Assembly: GCA_017521365.1 (NCBI GenBank)
Contig: JAFXCT010000014.1
Location: 1 to 41,399 of the forward strand
Source: Clostridia bacterium
GTDB taxonomy: Bacteria; Bacillota; Clostridia; Oscillospirales; Acutalibacteraceae
Reading direction: 5' to 3'
DNA: 41,399 nucleotides
The notes beneath the pieces were generated by a model. It saw nothing but the letters and a program-made list of their open reading frames with translations. It ran no database searches and had not been told where the DNA came from. The position numbers were made by a program, and so were the translations under genes. Below, one piece after another: positions 23,382 through 30,047 of this stretch. Position 1 is the first letter of the stretch; the number at the start of each line of letters is the position of its first letter.

Positions 23382-24923
23382 ATGAAAAAACTGTTCAAAA
23401 AATCATTGGCGGTTATAATGGTTATTGTTATGACCCTCACCGCCGCACCGCTTAACGGCTTCGTCGGGCTCGATTTACCGGGTTTGCTTGACTTCAAAGT
23501 AGAAGCATCTGAATATTACACATCCGGTTATTATTCTTATTATGTGTATGACGGGAAAGCAACGATAGACAGATGTGATCAGTCAATCAGCGGTGACGTT
23601 GTTATCCCTTCAACTCTTGGCGGATATACTGTAACGGAAATAAATAGCTTCGCGTTTTTTGGGTGTACTAATATTACAGGCGTTACAATACCAACAAGTG
23701 TAACTGCTATAGGTGTGAATGCTTTTAGGAATTGTATAAGCCTTGCAAATATAACAATTCCTGACAGCGTAACATTAATAGGAGATGATGCTTTTTTGGG
23801 TTGTAAAAGTCTCGCAAACATAACAATTCCCGACAGCGTGACGAAAATAGGAACTCAAGCGTTTCGCGGTTGTGAAGGTTTGGTTAGCGTAACAATCGGT
23901 AGTGGTGTGGTAACAATAGGAAGCGGTGCTTTTTGGCAGTGCTCAAGCCTTAAAACGATTAAAATACCCGAAAGTGTCGAATCTATCGGCACAAATCCGC
24001 ATCCGTTTGTGTTATGCAACAGTTTGGAAAGTATAACGGTTGATCCCGACAATAAAAACTACACAAGCGATAGTTACGGAGTTTTGTTTTACAAGGATAA
24101 AACACAGCTTATGTGTTGTCCCTGTAATGCGGATATTACAAACTATGTAATTCCGGATAGTGTAGTGTATATAAGACCCAATGCCTTTACTTTATGCGGC
24201 AATATAACAAGCGTGGTTATTCCGGATGGTGTGGAAGGTATTGGCGGTAGTGCTTTTGCACAATGTTGTAATTTAAAAAATGTAATACTGCCGGATAGTG
24301 TTTATTCTATCGGTGATATGGCATTTGCTGTGTGCGAGAATCTTGAATATGTACACATTCCTGCAACTGTATCGGAATCATATATATGGGATGATATTTT
24401 AGAGGACACTTCTGCATATATCTGCTCTGTTACCTCGGATTGTTACGCAAAGACCTATGCAGATGAAAACTCAATTGAGTTCAGAGTTTGCACTGGTCAC
24501 GGCGGACATACTCCCACAGACCCCGACGAGCCCGTAAACCCCGATAACCCGTCAGACGAGTGGGAAGAAAGCACACCCGAAATTAATAAACCCACTACAA
24601 ACAAAATCAACTTCGGTGACACGCTTGTTCTTCAGCTTGAAGAAATCGAAATCCCTGAGGGATATGCGGTCAAGTGGTTTGTTGAGGGTACGGGCGTTTC
24701 AACCTGGGTGAGCGAAGACGGTTTGGAGTGCCGTATAACGTCAATTGCCAACGGTAATGCAACAATTTACGCAAAGTTGGTTGATGCAGACGAAAACGTT
24801 GTAACCAACGCCGACGGCGAGGAAATCTTCGACAAAATCACAGTCAACTCAAAGGCAGGCTTCTGGCAGAAGTTTGTTTCATTCTTCAAAAACCTGTTTG
24901 GCATAAACAGAGTGATTTATTAA
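23382..24923 (+). CDS. BspA-like leucine-rich-repeat surface protein
   Basis: The protein has 513 aa. A signal peptide is cleaved after about residue 25-45 (hydrophobic AVIMVIVMTLTAAP). From about 70 to 350 there are LRR_5 (BspA/TpLRR) repeats of about 23 residues, with units like ITIPDSVTLIGDDAFLGC and CKSLANITIPDSVTKIG. A PTDPDEPVNPDNPSDE linker is followed by a beta domain (about 405-490). The end is an aromatic-basic tail, GFWQKFVSFFKNLFGINR, with no sorting motif. Such proteins are secreted and bind host or bacterial surfaces. AT-rich codon use differs from the neighbours, hinting at different ancestry. It is divergent from an HTH gene and shares operator-like palindromes with it. Confidence 0.88.
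   Translation: MKKLFKKSLAVIMVIVMTLTAAPLNGFVGLDLPGLLDFKVEASEYYTSGYYSYYVYDGKATIDRCDQSISGDVVIPSTLGGYTVTEINSFAFFGCTNITGVTIPTSVTAIGVNAFRNCISLANITIPDSVTLIGDDAFLGCKSLANITIPDSVTKIGTQAFRGCEGLVSVTIGSGVVTIGSGAFWQCSSLKTIKIPESVESIGTNPHPFVLCNSLESITVDPDNKNYTSDSYGVLFYKDKTQLMCCPCNADITNYVIPDSVVYIRPNAFTLCGNITSVVIPDGVEGIGGSAFAQCCNLKNVILPDSVYSIGDMAFAVCENLEYVHIPATVSESYIWDDILEDTSAYICSVTSDCYAKTYADENSIEFRVCTGHGGHTPTDPDEPVNPDNPSDEWEESTPEINKPTTNKINFGDTLVLQLEEIEIPEGYAVKWFVEGTGVSTWVSEDGLECRITSIANGNATIYAKLVDADENVVTNADGEEIFDKITVNSKAGFWQKFVSFFKNLFGINRVIY
24468..24481. promoter_or_regulatory. Candidate operator 3 inside the BspA-like gene
   Basis: AACTCAATTGAGTT is a perfect 14-base palindrome with the same core as copies 1 and 2. 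It lies within the coding sequence (around TYADENSIEF) about 1.1 kb downstream, and could be an auxiliary site or chance. Confidence 0.4.
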
Positions 24924-24935
24924 AAGCAATATAAA

Positions 24936-24971
24936 CACCGCCGCGTGGACAAATTCCGCACGGCGGTATTT
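24936..24971 (+). terminator. Probable terminator of the BspA-like gene
   Basis: ACCGCCG and CGGCGGT form the stem, followed by ATTTTG. The T-run is short. It begins 13 bases after the stop. Confidence 0.6.
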
Positions 24972-25055
24972 TGATGTTGTTTATTGATACGCCAATTTGC
25001 CCCTGCAAATTACGGTTTGTCGATTTCTTTATCAATATAAATTTGATTATCGACC

Positions 25056-25315
25056 GTAGGGGACGGCGTCCTCGACGTCCCGAAAGGTTTGCGAAAATAT
25101 CAATGTAAAAATGATATTGTAGGGGAGGCTTCTATGCCCTCCCGACATTGATGTATCAGTTACGTAACGGGAGGGGACAGAGCCCCTCCCCTACAGCTCG
25201 CCATAAAAATGATATAACATTTTGCAATGGGACGTCGAGACGCCGTCCCCTACAAAATCTCCTTTGTCGGGTTTGTTCTGATTTGACGGACGACACAAAG
25301 GTCTCCCCTACAAAT
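25056..25315. repeat. Nested GTAGGGG inverted-repeat cluster
   Basis: The gene-free stretch 24972-25340 holds five related GC-rich segments. The outer arms at 25056-25081 (GTAGGGGACGGCGTCC...) and 25229-25253 are reverse complements apart from one missing base. Inside lie two hairpins, 25119-25144 (GTAGGGGAGG...CCCTCCC) and 25168-25194 (GGGAGGGG...CCCCTCCCCTAC). A further CTCCCCTAC copy is at about 25308-25315. An AAAAATGATAT direct repeat flanks part of the cluster (25109 and 25205). It looks like a group of extragenic palindromic repeats, non-coding, of the kind that is scattered in many Ruminococcaceae genomes. Confidence 0.75.
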
Positions 25316-25344
25316 TGTAATTCACAAGCAAGCTATTCCCTGCA

Positions 25345-25376
25345 AAAAACGCACACCGCATTTAAACGGTGTGCGT
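25345..25376 (-). terminator. Terminator of the ligase-ACT operon
   Basis: AACGCACACCG and CGGTGTGCGTT form an 11-base stem. On the minus strand it runs into TTTTTTGC, 15 bases after the ACT gene stop. Confidence 0.9.
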
Positions 25377-25390
25377 TGGGGGTTACTGAC

Positions 25391-25822
25391 TTAAAGCTTG
25401 CAGATATCTGCGTTTGTGATAAGGTGGAGGCCTGCTTCTTCAATCGCTGCTTCTGCTTTTTCGTTATTCTCAACCCTGAGAACGACATAGGCGTGTTTTT
25501 CTGTTCTTGCCATAAAAGCATAGAGGTATTCAACGTCGATATCCGCCTTGTCAAGCACGTTGAGTGCGGCTGTGAGAGCGCCGGGCTTATCGCCGATTTT
25601 AACGCCGACAACATCTATTGCCTTGATAAGGTAGCCGTTTTCTTCAAGGATTTTTGTTGCGGCTGCTTCATTGTCCACAATAATGCGAAGCAGTCCGAAA
25701 TCCTCGGTTTCTGCAATGGAAAGGGCACGGATATTCACGTTGTTCTTTGCAAGAACATCCGTAAGGGATGCCATAGCACCTTTTTTATTCTGTACGTAAA
25801 CCGTTAACTGCTTGATTGCCAT
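25391..25822 (-). CDS. Tandem ACT-domain protein
   Basis: The protein has 143 aa made of two ACT domains. The first opens KQLTVYVQNKKGAMASLTDVL and the second IDVVGVKIGDKPGALTAAL; each carries the Gly before helix 1 that forms the amino-acid site. ACT domains bind amino acids and regulate partner enzymes. The gene is 14 bases after the phenylacetate-CoA ligase homologue; this pair is a well-known conserved arrangement in anaerobes, and the ACT protein probably senses an aromatic amino acid. It shares the upstream T-box. Confidence 0.9.
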   Translation of the reverse strand: MAIKQLTVYVQNKKGAMASLTDVLAKNNVNIRALSIAETEDFGLLRIIVDNEAAATKILEENGYLIKAIDVVGVKIGDKPGALTAALNVLDKADIDVEYLYAFMARTEKHAYVVLRVENNEKAEAAIEEAGLHLITNADICKL

Positions 25823-25836
25823 TGTTATTTCTCCTC

Positions 25837-27144
25837 TCAGATTAATTTACGCTTGTCGATAACACGGACCGCCTTGCCTTCGCTTCTTGCAATGCTCTTG
25901 GGAGCAACGAGGTGAACGGAAGGATTAATGCCGAGCATAACCTTCATTGCGTTTGCAAGCGATTTTTCCATAGCGATAATATCGCTGAGCTTATCGGTGA
26001 ACTTTTCGGCAGTCATTTCAACGTTGACTTCAAAAGTATCGTTGTTGTTTACACGGTCAACAACAATCTGGTAGTTGGGCTCATAGCCTTCGTTAAGAAG
26101 AACTGTTTCAATCTGGCTCGGGAAGACGTTAACGCCTCTGATAATAAGCATATCGTCCGTTCTGCCCATAGGCTTTGCCATTTTGACAAGCGTTCTGCCG
26201 CAGGAGCACTTCTTGCGTGAAAGAACGCAGATATCACGTGTGCGGTAACGAAGAAGCGGGAAGGCTTCCTTGTCAAGAGAGGTGAAAACAAGCTCACCCT
26301 TGCTGCCCTCGGGAAGAACCTCGCCCGTATCGGGGTCAATAATTTCCGCATAGAAATGGTCCTCGTTAACATGCATACCCGTCTGCTCACTGCACTCAAA
26401 CGCAACGCCGGGACCCGTCGTTTCCGTAAGGCCGTAAATATCGTAGGCCTTGATGCCGAGAGTTTTTTCAATTCCTTTGCGCATTTCCTCTGTCCAGGGC
26501 TCTGCGCCGAAGATACCTGCCTTAAGCGGAATATCCTCGGGCTTATAGCCCTGCTCTTTTAAGCTTTCACCGATATATGCGGCATAAGAAGGCGTACAGC
26601 AGAGAATTGTTGCACCGAGGTCTGTCATAAACTGAATCTGACGCTCTGTGTTACCCGATGACATCGGGAGAGTAAGACAGCCTATCTTGTGCGAACCGCC
26701 GTGCAGACCCATACCTCCGGTGAACAGACCGTAGCCGTATGCAACCTGGCAAACATCCTTTTTTGTGCCGCCGGCTGTCGTAATTGCTCTTGCACAGCAG
26801 TCTTCCCAAAGGTCTACATCGTTCTGCGTATAGAAAGCAACCACACGTTTGCCTGTTGTGCCGGATGTGGAATGTATACGCACGCAGTCCTCAAGCGGCT
26901 TTGCAAGAAGACCGTAGGGATAAGCATCACGCAGGTCTGCCTTTGTGAGGAAGGGAAGCTTGTGCAAATCGTCAATACCCTTGATATCCTCGGGCTTTAC
27001 ACCCTTTTCATCCATAAGGTTGCGGTAATAGGGAACGTTTTCATAAACGTGCTTTACCTGCTTGACAAGCTTTTCCGACTGAAGCTTTTTCATTTCTTCA
27101 GCGGACATCGTTTCAATTTCTTTCTGATAGTAATTCTGTGACAT
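25837..27144 (-). CDS. paaK: Phenylacetate-CoA ligase family enzyme (PaaK-like)
   Basis: The protein has 435 aa, normal length. The start MSQNYYQKEIETM at 27144 has AGGGTGG about 7 bases upstream; the longer frame would run into the leader terminator. AMP-binding signatures: P-loop HSTSGTTGKR (91-100), YGLTETTGPG, the RTRD motif and the GVNVFPSQIE hinge. A CSCG pair lies in the C-terminal part. The reaction is ATP-dependent thioesterification of an aryl acid such as phenylacetate or indoleacetate. In fermenting Clostridia these enzymes belong to aromatic amino acid degradation via indolepyruvate/phenylpyruvate. It is under a T-box with a UUC (Phe) specifier and followed by an ACT protein. Confidence 0.93.
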   Translation of the reverse strand: MSQNYYQKEIETMSAEEMKKLQSEKLVKQVKHVYENVPYYRNLMDEKGVKPEDIKGIDDLHKLPFLTKADLRDAYPYGLLAKPLEDCVRIHSTSGTTGKRVVAFYTQNDVDLWEDCCARAITTAGGTKKDVCQVAYGYGLFTGGMGLHGGSHKIGCLTLPMSSGNTERQIQFMTDLGATILCCTPSYAAYIGESLKEQGYKPEDIPLKAGIFGAEPWTEEMRKGIEKTLGIKAYDIYGLTETTGPGVAFECSEQTGMHVNEDHFYAEIIDPDTGEVLPEGSKGELVFTSLDKEAFPLLRYRTRDICVLSRKKCSCGRTLVKMAKPMGRTDDMLIIRGVNVFPSQIETVLLNEGYEPNYQIVVDRVNNNDTFEVNVEMTAEKFTDKLSDIIAMEKSLANAMKVMLGINPSVHLVAPKSIARSEGKAVRVIDKRKLI

Positions 27145-27192
27145 TCTGACCACCCTTTCTGATTTTGACATCGGAAACGTGAAAACGAAAAC

Positions 27193-27473
27193 AAAAAACG
27201 CCCTCCGCATTCCGAATAAGAATACAGAGGACGAGAAATTCAATCCCGTGGTACCACCTCAGTTTACCGCCATCTCACGGTAGCGGCCTTATCAGGTACT
27301 GTCATACCTTAGTTCTGTGACGGGAACTCCCGTTGCATCCTACTGAAGATTTCTCTCGTTCAGCGCACTGCTAACAGAATGAATTCGTGAAGGACGCCCC
27401 CATTGCCTCGCACCAACCGGCAACTCTCTCCAGGTTCTTTCCGACCTACTGGTTTCTGCTCAACGCATTTATT
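27193..27473 (-). ncRNA. T-box riboswitch, apparent Phe specifier (UUC)
   Basis: The leader runs from about 27473 to the terminator at 27233-27193. Stem I landmarks: AGTA (near 27448), the AGAGAG bulge and GGTTGGTGCGAGG distal loop (about 27427-27406), then GAA followed by UUC at 27383-27381 and an A, the normal specifier context. The T-box sequence GAGGTGGTACCACGGG is at 27260-27245; its UGGU bulge would pair with the ACCA end of tRNA. The terminator arms are CGTCCTC and GGAGGGCG, followed by T6. Uncharged tRNA-Phe would stabilise the antiterminator and turn on the ligase and ACT genes. Confidence 0.93.
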
Positions 27474-27479
27474 GGGTAA

Positions 27480-27508
27480 AATATACCACTACGAAGTCTG
27501 TTTGTCAA
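27480..27508 (-). promoter_or_regulatory. Promoter of the T-box operon
   Basis: On the minus strand TTGACA (27508-27503) and TATATT (27485-27480) have a 17-base spacer, directly before the T-box leader. Confidence 0.85.
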
Positions 27509-27559
27509 CACTTTTTATATTTTTTTCCGTTTTTTTGCTGCCGCAACCCTTTCTGTCGG

Positions 27560-27588
27560 TTGCTTTGCTTTTACCGATGTGCTATACT
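27560..27588 (+). promoter_or_regulatory. Promoter of the GH36 / glycyl-radical enzyme operon
   Basis: TTGCTT (27560-27565) and TATACT (27583-27588) have a 17-base spacer, 35 bases before the start codon. The hexamers are the same as those before the DUF2079 gene. Confidence 0.68.
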
Positions 27589-27623
27589 GTCCCTGTAAAA
27601 AAGCAACTCACGGAGGGCTGAAA

Positions 27624-29123
27624 ATGTATTTCGATATTAATAATTTTACCCAAAGAATTATATGCGAAGGCACGCCGACCGACACCGTTGTGCAAGCCGC
27701 CGCAGACGGAAGCTGCCTGAATTTATACGTAACCGCACAAAGCGATAAGGTTAAGTTCATTGAGCTTGAGTGGCACTTTGAAAGCGACAGCGGAATCTAT
27801 GTTCTCGGCGATGCGTGGGAGCGCAGCTACGGCGAGCTTGAATTCAAAAAGCTTGCCGACAACGACAGACGTATGCCGTGGTATTTTATCGCAACGGATA
27901 AAAAAAGCTGTTTTTGCTTCGGCGTAAAAACACAGCCCAACGCCTTTGTAAGCTTCAATTACACCGAAAGCGGAATAAAAGCACTTGTCGATTGCAGAAA
28001 CGGCAGCTGCGGTGTCGGACTCAACGGCAGAAAGCTTCACCTTGCCACGTTCGTTTACAAAGAATACTGCTCGAACGACGTTTACGCCTGCCTTTGCGAT
28101 TATTGCAGAACGCTTTGCGACAACCCGATTCTTCCCAAGGAAAGGGTTTACGGCGGAAACAACTGGTATTACGCCTACGGCAAAAGCAGCTACGGCGAAA
28201 TCGTTTCCGATGCCAAGGTTCAGGCGGAGCTTGCAAAGGGAATTGAAAACAGACCGTTCGAGGTTATCGACGACTGCTGGCAGGTCAATTCCTGCGAGGG
28301 TCCGTGGGTTGCAAACGAAAAATTCGGCGATATGAAAAAGCTTGCCGAAGAAATAAAAGCGCTCGGTGCAAGACCCGGTATATGGGTGCGCCTGCTCCAC
28401 AACAGAGATTCTTCCCTGACAGAAGAAATGAAAATACTCTACAAGGGCAAAAGGAAGTACCTTGACCCGACCCACCCCGACGTGCAGGCCTTTATCAGGT
28501 CGGATATTGAAAGAATCAAGGGCTGGGGCTACGAGCTTATCAAGCACGATTTCACAACCTTCGACCTTTTCGGCGGCTGGGGAAGCCAGCTTGACCCGCA
28601 GATAAACGGCGAAGAACGCTGGGGCTTTTACGACAAATCAAAAACGAACGCCGAAATAGTGCTCGACCTTTACAGGCTCATAAGAGACGCCGCAGGTGAT
28701 ATGTACATAATCGGCTGTAACACCGTATCCCACCTTTGCGCCGGCCTCGTTGAAATCAACCGCACGGGAAACGACACAAGCGGCAGAGAGTGGCAGGCAA
28801 CAAGAGAAAACGGTGTAAACACGCTTGCTTTCCGCCTGGCGCAGAACGAAGCGTTCTATATGTGCGATGCCGACTGCGTAGGAATTCTCAAAGACTGTAT
28901 TCCTTGGGAAAAGAACAGGCAATGGCTTCACCTGCTTTCATACAGCAACACACCGCTGTTTGTTTCCTGCACGGATAATTTAACCGACGAGCAAAAGGCA
29001 GACCTTTCCGAGGCCTACAGAGTCTATCAGGACACGCACACCTTCAAGCCCGTAGATATATTTGAAAACCGCACACCGTCGGAATGGGAAATCGACGGTA
29101 AAACCGTAAAATACAGCTGGTAA
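27624..29123 (+). CDS. GH36/GH27-clan alpha-galactosidase-like hydrolase
   Basis: The protein has 499 aa and no signal peptide (cytosolic). The start at 27624 has GGAGGG 6 bases upstream. It has an N-terminal beta domain (1-170) and then a TIM barrel: FEVIDDCWQ (about 213-220), PGIWVRLL, the nucleophile candidate D309 in YELIKHDFTTF and the acid/base candidate D384 in RTGNDTSGREW. The layout fits clan GH-D, but the chain is shorter than classic GH36 and the substrate could be another alpha-glycoside. It is the first gene of a three-gene operon; the activase follows after 15 bases. Its product may feed the glycyl-radical enzyme, but that is inference. Confidence 0.82.
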   Translation: MYFDINNFTQRIICEGTPTDTVVQAAADGSCLNLYVTAQSDKVKFIELEWHFESDSGIYVLGDAWERSYGELEFKKLADNDRRMPWYFIATDKKSCFCFGVKTQPNAFVSFNYTESGIKALVDCRNGSCGVGLNGRKLHLATFVYKEYCSNDVYACLCDYCRTLCDNPILPKERVYGGNNWYYAYGKSSYGEIVSDAKVQAELAKGIENRPFEVIDDCWQVNSCEGPWVANEKFGDMKKLAEEIKALGARPGIWVRLLHNRDSSLTEEMKILYKGKRKYLDPTHPDVQAFIRSDIERIKGWGYELIKHDFTTFDLFGGWGSQLDPQINGEERWGFYDKSKTNAEIVLDLYRLIRDAAGDMYIIGCNTVSHLCAGLVEINRTGNDTSGREWQATRENGVNTLAFRLAQNEAFYMCDADCVGILKDCIPWEKNRQWLHLLSYSNTPLFVSCTDNLTDEQKADLSEAYRVYQDTHTFKPVDIFENRTPSEWEIDGKTVKYSW

Positions 29124-29138
29124 GGCAGTGAGCATCAG

Positions 29139-30035
29139 ATGAACGGAATCATATTCAACATCCAGAAATTTTGTTTGAACGACGGTCCCGGAATACGCAC
29201 CTGCGTATTCCTTAAGGGCTGTCCGCTCAGATGCATCTGGTGCCATAATCCCGAAAGCCTTGATAAACAGCCCACTCTCGCCTTCGACAACGCAAAATGT
29301 TCAGTATGCCGCAGTTGCCTTGCGGTTTGTTCCGTGCGCACAATTGAAAACGAAACGCTGAAAATTGACCGTAAAAAATGCATAAAGTGCGGCAAGTGCA
29401 CCGAAATATGTTTAAACGATGCCAACGACATCATCGGCAAAGAAATATCAGCAGCAGATGTTGTTAATGAAGTTTTAAAAGACAAGATATTTTACGACAC
29501 ATCAGGCGGCGGAATCACCGTTACCGGCGGTGAACCGTCTTATCAGCCTGATTTCACCCTGGAACTTCTGTCCGTTTCAAAGGAAGCCGGAATTTCCCTT
29601 GCCCTGGAAACCTGCGGTACAGGACCGCGTGATTTCTATCAAAAAGCCGCAGACCTCGGTGCAATCTTTCTGTACGACTTGAAATGCATCGCCCCTGCAC
29701 AGCATTTAAAGCTCACAGGTGCTAATAATGCTCATATTCTGTCAAATCTTCAATACCTTATGAACAGAAACGCAGATATTATTATCCGTCTGCCCTTAAT
29801 CCCCTCCTGCAATGACAGCGACGAAGATATCAGCGCACTTGCAGCCTTTCTCAATCAAAACAAAGGGCACTACCGCTATGCGGAAATTATGCCATACCAT
29901 ACACTGGGCACGGGTAAATACAAAAAGACAGGCATTGCTTCATCTTATTCACGTGAAAGCGCAAGCGATTCGGAAATATCACGCTGGTGTTCGCTTTTTG
30001 CTTCTCACGGCACGGATGTCAGAGTATCAAAATAA
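29139..30035 (+). CDS. Glycyl-radical enzyme activating protein (radical SAM)
   Basis: The protein has 298 aa. The radical SAM cluster motif is CxxxCxxC at C28, C32 and C35 (GCPLRCIWC). Two ferredoxin-type [4Fe-4S] motifs follow at C54-C57-C60-C64 and C81-C84-C87-C91, as in activases of dehydratase and decarboxylase glycyl-radical enzymes (not the shorter pyruvate formate-lyase type). The SAM-binding GGEP is at 130-133. It abstracts a hydrogen from the conserved Gly of its partner using S-adenosylmethionine. It lies 12 bases upstream of the enzyme gene, clearly its dedicated activase. Confidence 0.95.
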   Translation: MNGIIFNIQKFCLNDGPGIRTCVFLKGCPLRCIWCHNPESLDKQPTLAFDNAKCSVCRSCLAVCSVRTIENETLKIDRKKCIKCGKCTEICLNDANDIIGKEISAADVVNEVLKDKIFYDTSGGGITVTGGEPSYQPDFTLELLSVSKEAGISLALETCGTGPRDFYQKAADLGAIFLYDLKCIAPAQHLKLTGANNAHILSNLQYLMNRNADIIIRLPLIPSCNDSDEDISALAAFLNQNKGHYRYAEIMPYHTLGTGKYKKTGIASSYSRESASDSEISRWCSLFASHGTDVRVSK

Positions 30036-30047
30036 ACGAGGTTGCTT

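Noticed and set aside
23382..24923. Tandem DNA repeats in the BspA-like gene as a mobile or recombination element
   Set aside because: They are explained by the leucine-rich-repeat protein sequence.
25056..25315. CRISPR-like array
   Set aside because: The repeats are inverted, unequal and unevenly spaced; there are no uniform spacers and no cas genes.
25148..25807. 219-codon plus-strand frame opposite the ACT gene
   Set aside because: It begins in the repeat cluster and is antisense to two ACT domains.
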